Position numbers and translations under genes: made by a program. Below are positions 47,471 through 58,014 of a DNA stretch of 64,000 bases, piece by piece (position 1 is the stretch's first letter; every line of letters begins with the position of its first letter). Source of the stretch: Cristatella mucedo (Eukaryota > Bryozoa > Phylactolaemata > Cristatellidae); NCBI GenBank assembly GCA_009760855.2, contig WPIO01000129.1, positions 186,001 through 250,000 of the forward strand, given 5' to 3'. The notes beneath the pieces are model-generated. The model ran no database searches, was not told the origin of the DNA, and saw only the letters and a list, made by a program, of their open reading frames with translations.

Positions 47471-48920
47471 TCTCGCCTGAAGTTTGAGAGCGTTATGTTC
47501 TCAAGTGAATTTAGAGTATCTAACTCCACCTTATTTCAGCACTTGGAGCTGTAAATATTACCTCTGCATATACTACAGCGATTGCACTTTAGCTTTTGAT
47601 ATTGTTAGCAATCCAATACTAAGTTCTGGCTTCATTCCTTCATTCAAAATCACAACTGACTGCTGCTCATAACCAGCAGCCAATTGGGATTTCGGCAGAG
47701 GGAGGCAGATCAGTTGACACAGGGTAACAAGGCGTGTGTACTAGGTGTTCAAATTTGCGAAGGACTTTGAGGCAATATATCACGCTGTTTTGTCCAAAGC
47801 TTAGGTTCAGGTTTACCAGTGGCGTTAAAGCTTAATTTTTCGGGCAGCCTTAAGACTCTCCAACACAATATTTTATCCCGGCCAAAACTTTTTTTAGGTC
47901 AGAGCCGTTGGCTTCGGCAATTCCAGCCTAAAGGAAAACGGTAATTATTTCCTCTTGACAAGACTGGCAGACGCAGCGAAGCTCTCACATGACTCGTATT
48001 AATAAACCTTTATGTTCTCACTCCACTACCAACCACATTCAGTGACGGTCCACTTATCTTTTTTCTTACTAAGTGGAGACGTTGTTAGATATTACACTGT
48101 ACGTGAGCTAATATATTCCCTTTCAAAAAGTGCAGAGCATAGGAAGCGTAACTTCGCAAATAGATCAGTATACATCAAACGATCGCACAATTATAACCAA
48201 CATGATGCTTTTTTCACTCATCAGCCCGAATATATTACTCCCTTTAAAATAATATTGCTGCAGAACGCAATGCAATAAAAAATTATTTACAGAATTTTTA
48301 AATAAAGGCTGTGCTAATTTAGACATGAGATATTTATCAGGCTCTAAGTGTACCTGCTAAGTACACTAAACATGTAAATCACAATGTGGAAACTCCTGTG
48401 ATATGTTTCCAAACACAAAGACCAAATAGACCTTACAAGCCCTAATTACGAGTTCGCATGCGAAGATTATGTTTGTGTGCCACATCTGGGAAGCAAAAGA
48501 TGAACTGCTCTTTTTAATATGTATCTGGTTAGCACAACGATTTTGCCTCCGAAGCATCGGCACATATGATCTAGGAAAGCGCATAAGGTCAGGCTACCAC
48601 TGCGTTTTTTATGAATAAAAGGCATTACCCTTTGAGGCTTCCACTTAGGACTGCAATCAGTAAAATAACGCTGAGTGTGAGCTACAACCGTTTCCCTAGC
48701 ACAAAAGTGATAGTTCTCATTTGTAATGGTCGTATTCGACAAATCTTTTCTAAGGTTAACTTTAAGTGGATGGTCTGCTTAAATAAAGTAGATGATTATG
48801 GCTGAGCTGCAATAGCTCAAAGTGGTTGTCAATAGGTCACAAAATCAGGCAGAAACATCTAAGCAGTTTGGAAGAATTACTACCTTTTTTTGGCATGCCT
48901 GTTTTGTGTGACCATGTGAC
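47471..48920. other. No gene recognised
   Basis: The overlapping frames at 48366-48742 (-) and 48012-48278 (+) have no motif. Confidence 0.35.
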
Positions 48921-48924
48921 GTAA

Positions 48925-49125
48925 GAATTCACATCGACTTCGAGATTGTATCACTCACTTTTAGATCCCTTCCTTTTATGCTGCGGCCAACCATTTCCAA
49001 CTACTCCCCCACCAGGTTAAGGATCGTACCAACCGCCTTTCGGAATGTAATGGTTCTCCTGCACCTCGTACAATCCTCAAATCCTTTGGAGACCACGCAC
49101 AGTAGGCAAGTTCCTGCATAATTTA
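48925..49125 (+). repeat. LINE A RT C-terminal fragment
   Basis: Translates as IDFEIVSLTFRSLPFYAAAN, then HQVKDRTNRLSECNGSPAPR and ILKSFGDHAQ, colinear with the LINE A C-terminus. Neither border carries a tail. Confidence 0.65.
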
Positions 49126-49514
49126 AATGCTAGCCACCTCACACGACTAGCATTACTGCTAGTGTATCTCTTCATAAGGAGCACTGACTTAGGTGTAGTC
49201 TTAACAAGTGCAGTTCAATATATAGTTATCATTAATTGCCATCGACTAATTAATTCCTAAGCACCACTTCGTGTTGGCACCTTCAATAGTTCTGGCAGTT
49301 TGATTAACATAAATACGATGGGAAATAGTAGACACTGCTAGCTACTCAATTACCTCCCACCTGTGAGGTCTCTACCTCAAGATCAGAAATGCACAAAAAT
49401 GCTCCGGTTGCTTTGCAGCAAATTTGGTTGGGGGCAGGCAAAGGACACTTCTTTTCAGCCTCCTATGCTAACAAGTGGTGCATTTACTGCCAGCCGATCG
49501 TCATTATCGGATCT
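49126..49514. other. Nothing recognised
   Basis: No supported feature before the CTGT microsatellite. Confidence 0.4.
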
Positions 49515-49785
49515 GTCTGTCTGTCTTTCTGTCTGTCAGTCTGTCTGTCTTTCTGTCTGTCTGTCTGTCTGTCTGTGTCAGGCTTTCTGACTGGCTGGCA
49601 TTCTTGCCTGGCTGTGTAGCTGTCTGGCTGTTTTGCATGTCTGGCTGTCTGGCTGTCTGGCTGTCTGGCTGTCTGGCTGTCTGGCTGTCTGGCTGTCTGG
49701 CTGTCTGGCTGTCTGGCTGTCTGGCTGTCTGGCTGTCTGGCTGTCTGGCTGTCTATCCATCTGTCTATCTGTCTGTCTGGCTTCG
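49515..49785. repeat. (CTGT)n and 8-bp (CTGGCTGT)n satellite
   Basis: Interrupted tctg/ctgt units (49515-49578) are followed by a very regular 8-bp repeat of ctggctgt (about 49640-49755, roughly 14-15 units), then ctgt/ctat units. All three forward frames stay open because 8-bp units shift the frame (WLSGCLAV...). This is not a gene. Confidence 0.95.
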
Positions 49786-49789
49786 GGAT

Positions 49790-50065
49790 TTTGGCTTGGA
49801 AAATGAAGCCATGAATGTTTTTTTTCTAGTTTTTTACAGCCGTAACTATCAACATTATACCAGCTCAGCATAATCGCAAAATTTGCGTCTATTTAGAAAT
49901 GATCCCAAAGCTAAGCTAATAAATTAACCTGACATTATCCGTATAGTTAGTGCAACACTACGGTATTCATATCGAATTGAGTCTTCACGAATAATGACAA
50001 TAATACATTATTGTTGCACACACAGAGTACTGAATCTATTTTAGGCGTTTATCAGATGCTATCCA
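49790..50065. other. Nothing recognised
   Basis: Short AT-rich spacer. Confidence 0.4.
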
Positions 50066-50069
50066 AACA

Positions 50070-50845
50070 GCATATCAAACGATTGGTGGTAATAAGTGCA
50101 AGCTGGAGGCACAGTATAAGCACATATATGCACAAGATGGCCAGGTCGCAAAGACTCAATAAATGCTGCTATAATGGTGTTTTTTTTTACCTTTCATGGT
50201 GTCATAATACGGCGTGAGGTGCATCAGAAGTTATGTCCGGGATTTAGGAGCATTTAAACTGAAGACAGCGTCTCTGAAGGTCTTTAGGCCTAAAGGTACA
50301 GTTCAAGGATTTGAGTTTAAATGCAGGTTCAATGGTAATTGGCCCGGGGTGTAATATTAATTGGTAGACATGAGCTTTATAATTAAAAGAGCACACAAGT
50401 AATCGGTAGTAACTTAATTTTGAAGTGATGCTTGACTTGGATCATTGGAATTGGGGAGAATTGGAGTGCCGTGGCAACGGCTCATCTGACATTGGACAGC
50501 CTAGCAGCCGAGTCGTGAACTAAGTATAGGCTGCTGATTGTCCAAGTTGGTAGGCAAGCTAGAAGTGATCTTCGCAAGTCAAGACGGGATGTCGCCGATG
50601 CATGGATTAGATGTTCTTTATACCTTCATAAGCAAGCCCGAGTTTTAGCAATTAACTGCAGCTGAAAGATGGAGCAAATTGGAATATGAAGCTGATGCGG
50701 TTGTCTGATGAAATTTAACTTTCCAACTATACACCTCATTTCGTGCAGATTTCATGGAAGCTATGCTGCAAAAGCCAATTTTGAGCGTTAGGATTTCAAT
50801 TTCTTAATCAAGAAACGGTATTACCCAGCAAAGTTTTTGCCCATT
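50070..50845 (-). repeat. LINE A, strongly decayed minus-strand copy
   Basis: Blocks in LINE A order (minus strand): 3' UTR near 50090-50175 ('caaagactcaataaatgctg'), C-terminal coding near 50210-50300, 'gccgagtcgtgaac' and 'gttggtaggcaagctagaag' near 50510-50570, and the 'gagcgttaggatttcaattt' block near 50786. No open frame. Confidence 0.65.
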
Positions 50846-50849
50846 TGCA

Positions 50850-52335
50850 AGCTAAATCTAGATGTGAAGTTCCTCCTGGTTGGTTATCTGCTTTGCATGC
50901 AGCATTGACTTCAGTACTATTTTTTCAGGCTCACCAGGCTGTAACAGCTTAGCAAGCTTAAACATGGATTTACATACACTTATCCAGATTACTTCAAGTG
51001 TATATGGCCATTAGCTGCATGTTTCCATGAATATAACTTTACTGAAAAGTAATCCAAGGCCACTCGCATACCATCGAGTTTTTCCTGTTGGCTTAGCCAA
51101 GTTCTACATGTACACGCAGGCTGCCGTAAGTAGCTGACCCCTTTCCTAAAATCCATAAATATTAGCCTCGCTAATCTCCACATCATATCACAACTGTGAT
51201 TGCAAAAACCCAGTAAAATTCCGTGGCTGGCTCATCGATGCGATAGTGACTATTCTAGGACTAAGCTCTCGGCACTAGCTAGTTGCCCTTCCCAGTGGTT
51301 TTTTTCACAAATACACTGTTGGAGTGCCGACTGATGATTCATTATTCCTCCAGCATGATACTGAGACTGACCCAGGCATCCGGATCGTCTGCTAACTAGC
51401 CTAGACTTAAGCCGTCTCTTTTAGCTTAGAATTGAGAAAGGGAGAACCCAAGACAAGATCTGGAGTCCTGGCCATTAAGCCAGATTGCTTCACTTAATTC
51501 TTACCCATAGCATTCAGACGACCTGAAATTGCCACCCCAGAGGGAAAGCGAAAGTGTGGAGAAAAACGCGAATTTTTTTCGACGGAGATTACAGGCATCA
51601 ATCAACTGCTCCTGCACAAAGCTCGCTAAGGCGACGTGCTGACAAGACGGGCAGGATCTTAAATTCTGCTTAGTCGGCATGAGCATTCCAGGAGCTCCGG
51701 CAAAAAAATCTTGTTCCACTGTAGCTGTATTGTTCAACGACAGCTTTGGTTGTGTAGTATTACGTTTTTGATTCAAATCATTGGGCTAGCAGGTTATATA
51801 TTACCGTTTGCTAGTGTACGAAACACCTGATGCTCACAATGATGGCTGGTTTCACAGCCTCATTTCTCATTTGTAATTTGGCTGAACAGCCTTCAAGGCG
51901 ATAAAAACCCTTTGCAGTTGGCAATAATGATCGAACACTACATGACTCCATCTCACGATCTCGGTTGTGAAGAGCACCTTACCTCCTGGGCTATTGAGTC
52001 CTTGCACCAATTAAAAACCGCAAAGATCTTATACCCGTGCAAGCTGCACTAAGGCGGACCTCGCCTTGGCTTAACTGCAGCACATTTCTGTCTTTGAGAG
52101 TCCGTGTGTAGCTAGAGGTTTGTATGAAGACATCTCGTTCAACTCCAATGAGCAGCTAAAAAGTAGAGGGTGCTAGGCAAGACATTTTTCTACTACCCAC
52201 TTAAAGCTTCAGCAGGTTTTGGTACGCCTATATTAGTAATATATTGCCCCCAGGCATGATGTCTTCTTGTTTAGAGTATTTTCTTATTTCATTGGCATTC
52301 CATGTGCTGGAATCATTATTTCCATGTTCCCGGTG
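50850..52335. other. No gene recognised
   Basis: No domain in the frames at 50989-51186 or 51501-51776 (-). Faint SINE-like snippets ('ggagtcctggccattaagcc' near 51461) are too weak to call. Confidence 0.35.
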
Positions 52336-52339
52336 ATTT

Positions 52340-52580
52340 TAATATTCATTGGAACGGCTCGGGACCGCGCAAACTAAAGGCATGGTCTTCAAAGTATTTG
52401 AGGTCGTACGAGGTATAAGTAAACATTAAGATTCCGAAAATCTGGTTATACAATGCTTAGCCTAGTGAGAGAGTACATCTGAAAGCTTGGCTGGGGCCAA
52501 ATAATTGGGGAACCTACAAGAGAGTGGCAAATTCTTGAATTCCATGCAGTGCTTGACTGGGAGATAAGTGCAGGTCTGTG
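52340..52580 (-). repeat. LINE A fragment
   Basis: Colinear with 43890-44100: 'gaggtcgtacgaggtataag', 'gattccgaaaatctgg', 'agagagtacatctgaaagct' (approximate), 'gcaggtctgtgaa'. Confidence 0.7.
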
Positions 52581-52599
52581 AAACACTTAAAACGGGCAT

Positions 52600-52870
52600 A
52601 TTTATCACAGACTTTGGTGGGTACTTGTATTTCGTCCTCTATGTTCTTATGCGAGCAGACACTCTCCATGCAACCGCTAACCACACTTGCATGCTGACCT
52701 TGTGCTAGTAACCCCTAATCATCCTATTCTTGTTGTTTTTTTGAGCATGCTACCACATACCATTCTATCGTGTTTTCTTTGCAGCAAATTTCAAACACCA
52801 AGAAAATATTGAGTGCTCCGAGGGCGCCCGTTCAAGCATGTTCTTATTATTGTTATCGTGAAAATTGGAA
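52600..52870 (+). repeat. LINE A 3' UTR
   Basis: 'ccgctaaccacacttgcatg', 'ctgaccttgtgc', a damaged stem-loop ('caaacaccaag ... gagggcgcccg') and 'ttattattgtta'. It is in opposite orientation to the fragment ending at 52580, giving a tail-to-body inverted arrangement like that at 14485-16215. Confidence 0.7.
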
Positions 52871-53345
52871 AGCCCAATGGTATGGTGTTGAAAAAGTAGG
52901 CTGAAAGTTGGTAAGCTTTACTTAAGCAAACTGTGAACGCTTGTCTTGATTTGCAAAAGTTAAGCTAGTCAGACACAAGTCTAACACGATGTGCTATTAG
53001 TTACCCTTTTTTGAAAGTATCTTGCTTCAATTTTACTTCTGGGTTAGACGCATTTTTGCAGTCATTTTGTACTGCTTTGTTTTATATGATATCATCTAAA
53101 ATAAAAAGAAATTGTTACAAAATTGAATACGCTAAAAAAAACTCACGTCATAAACCAGTCATTCATTGACTAATTTATCGAGTGCATTTCAACTGCATAC
53201 CTGAATAGTTAGATATTTTGCCATTCCATCGAGTTTTCATTATCTCTTTGTCAGAACAGGTTTTCTAGCTTAGGCACATTTAATATCCTACTGTCTTTTT
53301 TAGGCCTACGTAAAATGATATTATTTATATTTCTGTGTTTTTTAG
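52871..53345. other. Nothing recognised
   Basis: AT-rich. It ends in a pyrimidine-rich tract that makes a good splice acceptor at 53345. Confidence 0.4.
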
Positions 53346-53605
53346 GCAGCAACGTACTGCTGAGGTCGCAGCCGGCCATACTTAAGAACCTAAAATGTCA
53401 CCACGTCGCTTTGGCTAATTACTTAGCTTCTACAGCCTTGCGAAAAATGCTGACACCGAGAGAGCCGGATGGGCCAGCAGCAGTAGTAAAAACTACTGCG
53501 ACTACTACAACTTTGAGACCCGTCGCTCGACTACCGGTCAGCCCAGAACAGGTCTGTAATGTCCAATTCTACAGCTACAGTACAATAGCAAACCCACGAC
53601 AATAA
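53346..53605 (+). CDS. Possible terminal exon of an unknown gene
   Basis: The tract 'tttctgtgttttttag' forms a strong acceptor. The following frame is open for 86 codons to TAA at 53603-53605. It reads from SNVLLRSQPAILKNL through a Thr-rich segment (VVKTTATTTTLRPVARLPVS) to FYSYSTIANPRQ. The composition is clearly more coding-like and GC-rich than the surroundings. No domain is recognised. The Thr/Pro-rich stretch suggests an exposed or disordered C-terminal tail. The rest of the gene would lie further upstream on the plus strand, and I cannot find a second exon nearby. It could also be a remnant of a transposon gene. Confidence 0.3.
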
Positions 53606-54247
53606 TCCCTCAGTGTCTTAATCGTCGCTCACTGACCGTCGTTGTCTGTCGCCTAAATGAAGTTGACAAGCTGAAAATTGAGATCATTTTTGGTTAATTT
53701 GGCAGCCCGCGGGGAATAAAGAATTACTTTTTTGTCGATTTATATCCCACATTGACCGATGTACCTGCGACCAATATTGTAAGAATTGGGACCACAACTC
53801 TGACACGGGTGATGTCATGTGGCGTGAAGCTTGATGCATGGTGATTACCTTACGCTCACGCTCTGTCACAAATTATCACGAGTAATGCCTAATGCATATA
53901 CGCTTTAAGAAACGCGACGCCTATATTACACATAAATGACAATTGCAAAGTGACTATAGGTGTGCAATATAACTGTCAAGAGTATGGTCTTGAAGAAATA
54001 TTGGCTGGCAACGTATTACCAGAATTGGTGCCATACTAAAAAACCATGTTCGGGTTTACTGACTAAAATTAATTTTACTACCCGCCAGTGCTCTAATTCT
54101 GTAGTACTTAATTATCCCTGGCAGCCCGATTGCCCACCTATCTGAGCTGAGATACAGCTTCCATTTCCATAAAAGGGTTCTCGCAACTGCGGTTTCAATA
54201 TGTCGTAAAGGAAAGCATATCTTAACTTGCATCCACAATATTTATCC

Positions 54248-54248
<1 letters not shown>
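53606..54248. other. No gene recognised
   Basis: No supported feature. Confidence 0.4.

Positions 54249-54249
<1 letters not shown>

Positions 54250-54280
<31 letters not shown>
54250..54280. repeat. (TA)n microsatellite
   Basis: About 15 TA units. Confidence 0.9.
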
Positions 54281-54283
<3 letters not shown>

Positions 54284-54309
54284 CGTAAAGATATAAATAG
54301 AAGATAGAA

Positions 54310-55260
54310 TATGAAAGGGCCCTGGAAACAGGGTCGGACAAGCTGGGCTTTGGGCGAATGGGTGACGATGTTTAAAGTGTCTGTCTTGCAGCATCTGGTT
54401 GGCCGGCTTGGACCTCCCGATGGTGTCAACCGGCCAGGGGATGATGGCTCAATCGCTTGAGCTAGATGTTACCGTATATAATCTTCAGGATTTCTCCAGG
54501 TTGCCGGAAGGCCGTGCTTGGGGCCCAGCCTGTTCAGGGCAGGGTCAGCCGTTGCCTAGCAAAAATGGTTCGCCACTCACAGCCACTTTCAGACTGCAGG
54601 TCTGTCGTTCCGGGCCAGGAGGTTCGCTTATCATGCCCACCTGGACCTGCAGCCAGAGGGCGCTGCTAGGAGCAGGTCATACCCCAGAAGGGCAACCAGC
54701 TGCTGGCTTTGCCGCACGGTGGCTGAGACGATCTACCACATTCTAAGCTACTGCCAGCCGATGTCGCAAGCAATTGCTGCTCGCCATAATCTGGCTTTGG
54801 GTTGCCTAATCTGGCCTCCTCCGGCCATCACACGTTCCTGCCTCTAGGCAGGTCGAGCCTTCCTACTCGCTGGAGGTCTGGCTCCCGAGTCGGACCTTAT
54901 CATTGACAACGGCACCGATACTGTCACAGTCAATGTACAGGTGAAAATTGGAGGCTGCGAAAACTCCCTGGTGGTGGCGGTCCCAAAAAAATTCGGTAAG
55001 AATTGCAGTTATAGAGTGGTCGTGGCTGATCTCTGGCTACCGGACGGCAGTGGTGAGGCCCTTCACCATCGGCTAGCTCCTTGGGTAGCTGGTGGCTAGA
55101 TGATAAAGCTGGCCTATAGGACCTCAGCATTGCTGCATCAGAACCAACAGCTATGTGGGGCTGTGCCGAACCCATGCCATTTTTGGGTCAGAAGCAGTGA
55201 AGTTCCAGTTCCTGAGCCGGGCCTTGCATAACCTTGTCTGCTCAATAGAGCTGGGCTCCT
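54310..55260 (+). mobile_element. R2/NeSL-type LINE fragment (C-terminal end)
   Basis: A GC-richer island between two TA-rich repeats. Only the C-terminal zinc knuckle and the nuclease-like region of a site-specific-type LINE are recognisable (see 54560-55099). Flanking sequence on the same strand up to about 55260 has similar composition and probably belongs to it. The reverse transcriptase is not present. Confidence 0.6.
54560..55099 (+). pseudogene. R2/NeSL-like CCHC knuckle and restriction-like endonuclease region
   Basis: One plus-strand frame runs 180 codons with a single internal stop (TAG at 54845-54847). It contains ARRFAYHAHLDL, then CWLCRTVAETIYHILSYC (54701-54754), a perfect C-x2-C-x8-H-x4-C. 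It is followed by AIAARHNLAL, the equivalent of the RHN motif that follows the knuckle in R2/NeSL/CRE-group elements. After the stop comes ESDLIIDNGTDTVTVNVQV, matching in layout the (R/K)PDhhh...hhDVTV catalytic block of the restriction-like endonuclease. The first Pro and the second Asp are changed, so the nuclease should be dead. In active relatives this domain nicks the insertion site before reverse transcription. Confidence 0.7.
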
Positions 55261-55269
55261 CTGCCTACG

Positions 55270-55344
55270 GTACCACAATTTGTTCTGATATTTTAATATA
55301 TATTATACTTAAAATATATTATAATTACTATAATAATAGATGAT

Positions 55345-55380
<36 letters not shown>

Positions 55381-55676
55381 ATAATTATAAATACTATAAG
55401 GTGGTATAATATATATTTTATTTTATATTATATATTATAATATATATAATAAAAATTAATATATGATATAATATAATATAATATATATAATATTACATTT
55501 AATATATATATATATATATTATATATATTAAATATATAGTATATAATATATATTATATACTATATATTATATATTATATATTCTATATTATATAATGCAA
55601 ATATATAATATATTATATACCTATATATACGCTGTATATTTATATCACCTGCTAATTAATATGTCTGGCAGTGAGG

Positions 55677-55725
<49 letters not shown>

Positions 55726-55865
55726 TTATCTATTTGTTTGCTTATTTATTCATTAATTTATATAACTTGCTGCCAGATAATTCCCTTGGTAAGATAAATG
55801 GCCAATAATTCTTAGTATATATATATAATATATATATATCTATATATATATATGAAAATATTAAA
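55270..55865. repeat. About 600 bp of almost pure A/T
   Basis: Irregular TA-rich DNA with several (TA)n runs (55346-55377, 55500-55520, 55686-55720, 55818-55855) and palindromic tata/atat mixtures. It abuts the R2-like fragment. It could be an expanded microsatellite or a matrix-attachment-like stretch. Confidence 0.85.
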
Positions 55866-55899
55866 ATCGAGTGCATCGTATAATAAATTTGTCAAAGTG

Positions 55900-56370
55900 C
55901 AGTCAGAAAACTCATCTTTTTATACACACTTTACATTTATCTGTTAAGCAAGCATAATCGAATGGTTAGCAGTAGAAAGCTCGATGAGCTGCTAGCATAA
56001 CATGTTATGAGGTGATATGCAGAAGGTTAGCATGCGAATAATTTGGTGGCTGAATGCAGTGTCACCACCGATTAGTTCACAACGGACGATTCACGTGGAC
56101 CCCTTTTAATATGAGGTCAAGTCACGCAATGTCTGAATGCGAGTCGGAAGTTATTTCCATGCTTTGGGACCATACCAACTACAGACGGGTTGCTAGACGA
56201 TTAGAGGCGCTTAGGAGGTATGGGTACACGATTAGATTGCGAAAAGCTGGTGGAACGATGCTTAGCCAGGTGAGGAGTACATCTGATCAATGGCCTGGAG
56301 CAAAAGAATGGAGTGACCAAAAATTGAGTGCCAAAACCTTGAAGTCGATAGGTTGCTTCACTTTTATTTT
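55900..56370 (-). repeat. LINE A, 3' UTR and C-terminal coding
   Basis: Colinear with 43600-44070 on the minus strand: 'gaggtgatatgcagaaggtt', 'agcatgcgaat', 'gattgcgaaaagctggtgga', 'acgatgcttagcc', 'ggagtgaccaaaaattgagt'. The stem-loop at the left end is barely visible. Confidence 0.7.
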
Positions 56371-56583
56371 TGCATAAATTTGTTTTCAGATGTAAGCGCT
56401 TAGGCTATATCCAGCCAGCTCCTTAGTTGTATAAAGCTGGCTCATTTCAAAATTCTTAGAACCACGTTTCCTTGACAGCAGCTTTCTTAGCAGACGTCGC
56501 CGTAAAACGTCACACATGCCACTGATGCTTCCTTTTCGTCGGTTAAAGTATATTTTATGCCGACTGGCCCCTGCAATGACAGC

Positions 56584-56586
<3 letters not shown>
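56371..56586. other. Nothing recognised
   Basis: Spacer before the TA repeat. Confidence 0.4.

Positions 56587-56622
<36 letters not shown>
56587..56622. repeat. (TA)n microsatellite
   Basis: About 17 TA units. Confidence 0.9.
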
Positions 56623-56626
<4 letters not shown>

Positions 56627-57321
56627 AGGCAATGATTACGATGGAAAATGAGAGGTAATGAATAGATAGTCGGTCGTTCTTACCCAGCTGTACTCGTCGT
56701 TTATACGTTAAGGCATGACTGCATGATGGCAGCATTACGGACATCTAACTTCAAAAGATGGCAAATTGTTTGAAGATACATGAAGATAAGACAAAACCTA
56801 AATAATTGAACATACTAAGCTTGCCGCTGGATCATGAGACTTTGCTCTAAAAATTACTGATGATTTCGTGTGACTGTAATGGCTCACTGGAAGTTATGGT
56901 ATCCTGTTTGATAACTAATTTATGTTTGTAAGCCTGATATTGTAATTAGACGTCTTTTAAAGCCAGCGAACATGTCTGGTCATGTCTGCGATAAGGTTAT
57001 TTTTCCATGTTGGGTGGCTACGAAGATATCTAACTGCTTGTGTCACTATAGGATGGACTAACAAAATTCAGATTGGTCTAATTTGCCGAAAACCTGTGGA
57101 GCCTGCACAGCTGTAGATGATACTTGATTCAAAGTTAGGGCTTAAGCTATGCCTTGCTTTAATGAAATCGAATAGATTGGAATCCACCTATTAGTGGATG
57201 CAATGCCAAATTCTCGGATCGGAATGGCTTGCAACAGCTTGCAGCCTACATAACTAGCTAAATTGCTGCACAAGCTCCGGTGTGCTTGTGCATTACGGTC
57301 TTCTGAAAAAGTAAATTCCGA

Positions 57322-57475
57322 GCTGGTCTGGCCTAGTGGTTAAGGTTCTTGCCCCGATCAAGGTCAGGCCGTGGTCGTGGGCTCGAGTCCTGAGGCCTAT
57401 GTGAAGCACTGAATAGAGATTAATTTCTCTTAAGGTGCTATATAAATGATTAAAATATATATTTGCATTTTTTAA
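57322..57475 (+). repeat. tRNA-derived SINE, best copy
   Basis: It has an exact A box TGGCCTAGTGG (57329-57339) and a B box GGCTCGAGTCC (57380-57390), the internal RNA polymerase III promoter spaced as in a tRNA. The tail is 'gtgaagcactgaatagagat', 'taatttctcttaaggtgc' and 'tatataaatgatta', resembling the LINE A terminal stem-loop. The homologous position in the right-hand duplicate (about 58520) lacks it. Possible 5-bp target duplication taaat (57312, 57473). Confidence 0.88.
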
Positions 57476-57729
57476 ATCAGTCGATCCATTACTAGCAGGA
57501 ACTTTAAAAAAGGAAGAATTAGATTAGACTTTTGGGAATTGCCTTGGCTCTGTATAATGAGCTGTTAGCTGACCTTTGAAAAATTGATATAATACTGATG
57601 CACTCAAAGGATAGAGTAATTCACAGCTGGTATTTTAAGTTTGAAAACCACACGTATCTGCTAGATGGAGCCAATCAAAGTTTGAGCTCGAGCAGCCTGG
57701 TCGGATTAATTTATTCTTGTGGCAAAGTT

Positions 57730-57880
57730 TTGTAGGTGAATAACATGATTGTTACATTATGATCGATGCAAATTTTTGAAGGGCAAGCTACTTTTATTCT
57801 GCAGGGATCGTAATTTTGTTGGCCTTGTAATCCAAATGTCAAGCAGTCTAACATATTTGTGCTCCGACTTATACAGTTCA
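57730..57880 (-). pseudogene. NPC2-like pseudoexon
   Basis: On the minus strand the frame reads LDIWITRPTKLRSLQNKSS then LPFKNLHRS and a stop. It aligns residue for residue with FDFWVAFPVESDACKLGLD and CPIKMCTEYN of the exon at 58769-58938: Trp, the following Pro and the later Pro and Lys coincide. Both conserved cysteines are lost, a stop interrupts it, and no good splice acceptor is present. It is a dead member of the tandem pair. Confidence 0.65.
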
Positions 57881-58014
57881 TTCTCAGTTGCTCTACCCAG
57901 CTTTTCGTGTAATTTAAACCGTAACACTATGTTGCCTAGAAAAAAAATTCCATATATTTGATTATGGATTTGTAGAAATTTTTTAAAAATAAACAATACA
58001 ACGAAAACCAAATA

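Larger units (their letters stand above)
56815..57900 (-). repeat. Tandem duplication, left copy (with NPC2-like pseudoexon)
   Basis: Aligned by eye with 58015-58938. Shared landmarks include 'ggatggactaacaaaattca' (57051) against 'gatgatgaactaacaaaatt' (58262), and 'aatgagctgttagctgacc' (57558) against 'aatgagacgttagctaactg' (58608). A third pair is 'gagctcgagcagcctggtcg' (57684) against 'cagctcgagtagccaggtct' (58736). Homology continues into the exon. Divergence is substantial, so the duplication is old. A SINE interrupts this copy at 57322-57475. Confidence 0.75.

Noticed and set aside
49578-49871. Repetitive Gln/Asp-rich frame (minus strand)
   Set aside because: Product of the 8-bp satellite; frames are open on both strands for the same reason.
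51420-52020. Possible further SINE copies
   Set aside because: Only short snippets resemble the B-box region; no A box or tail.
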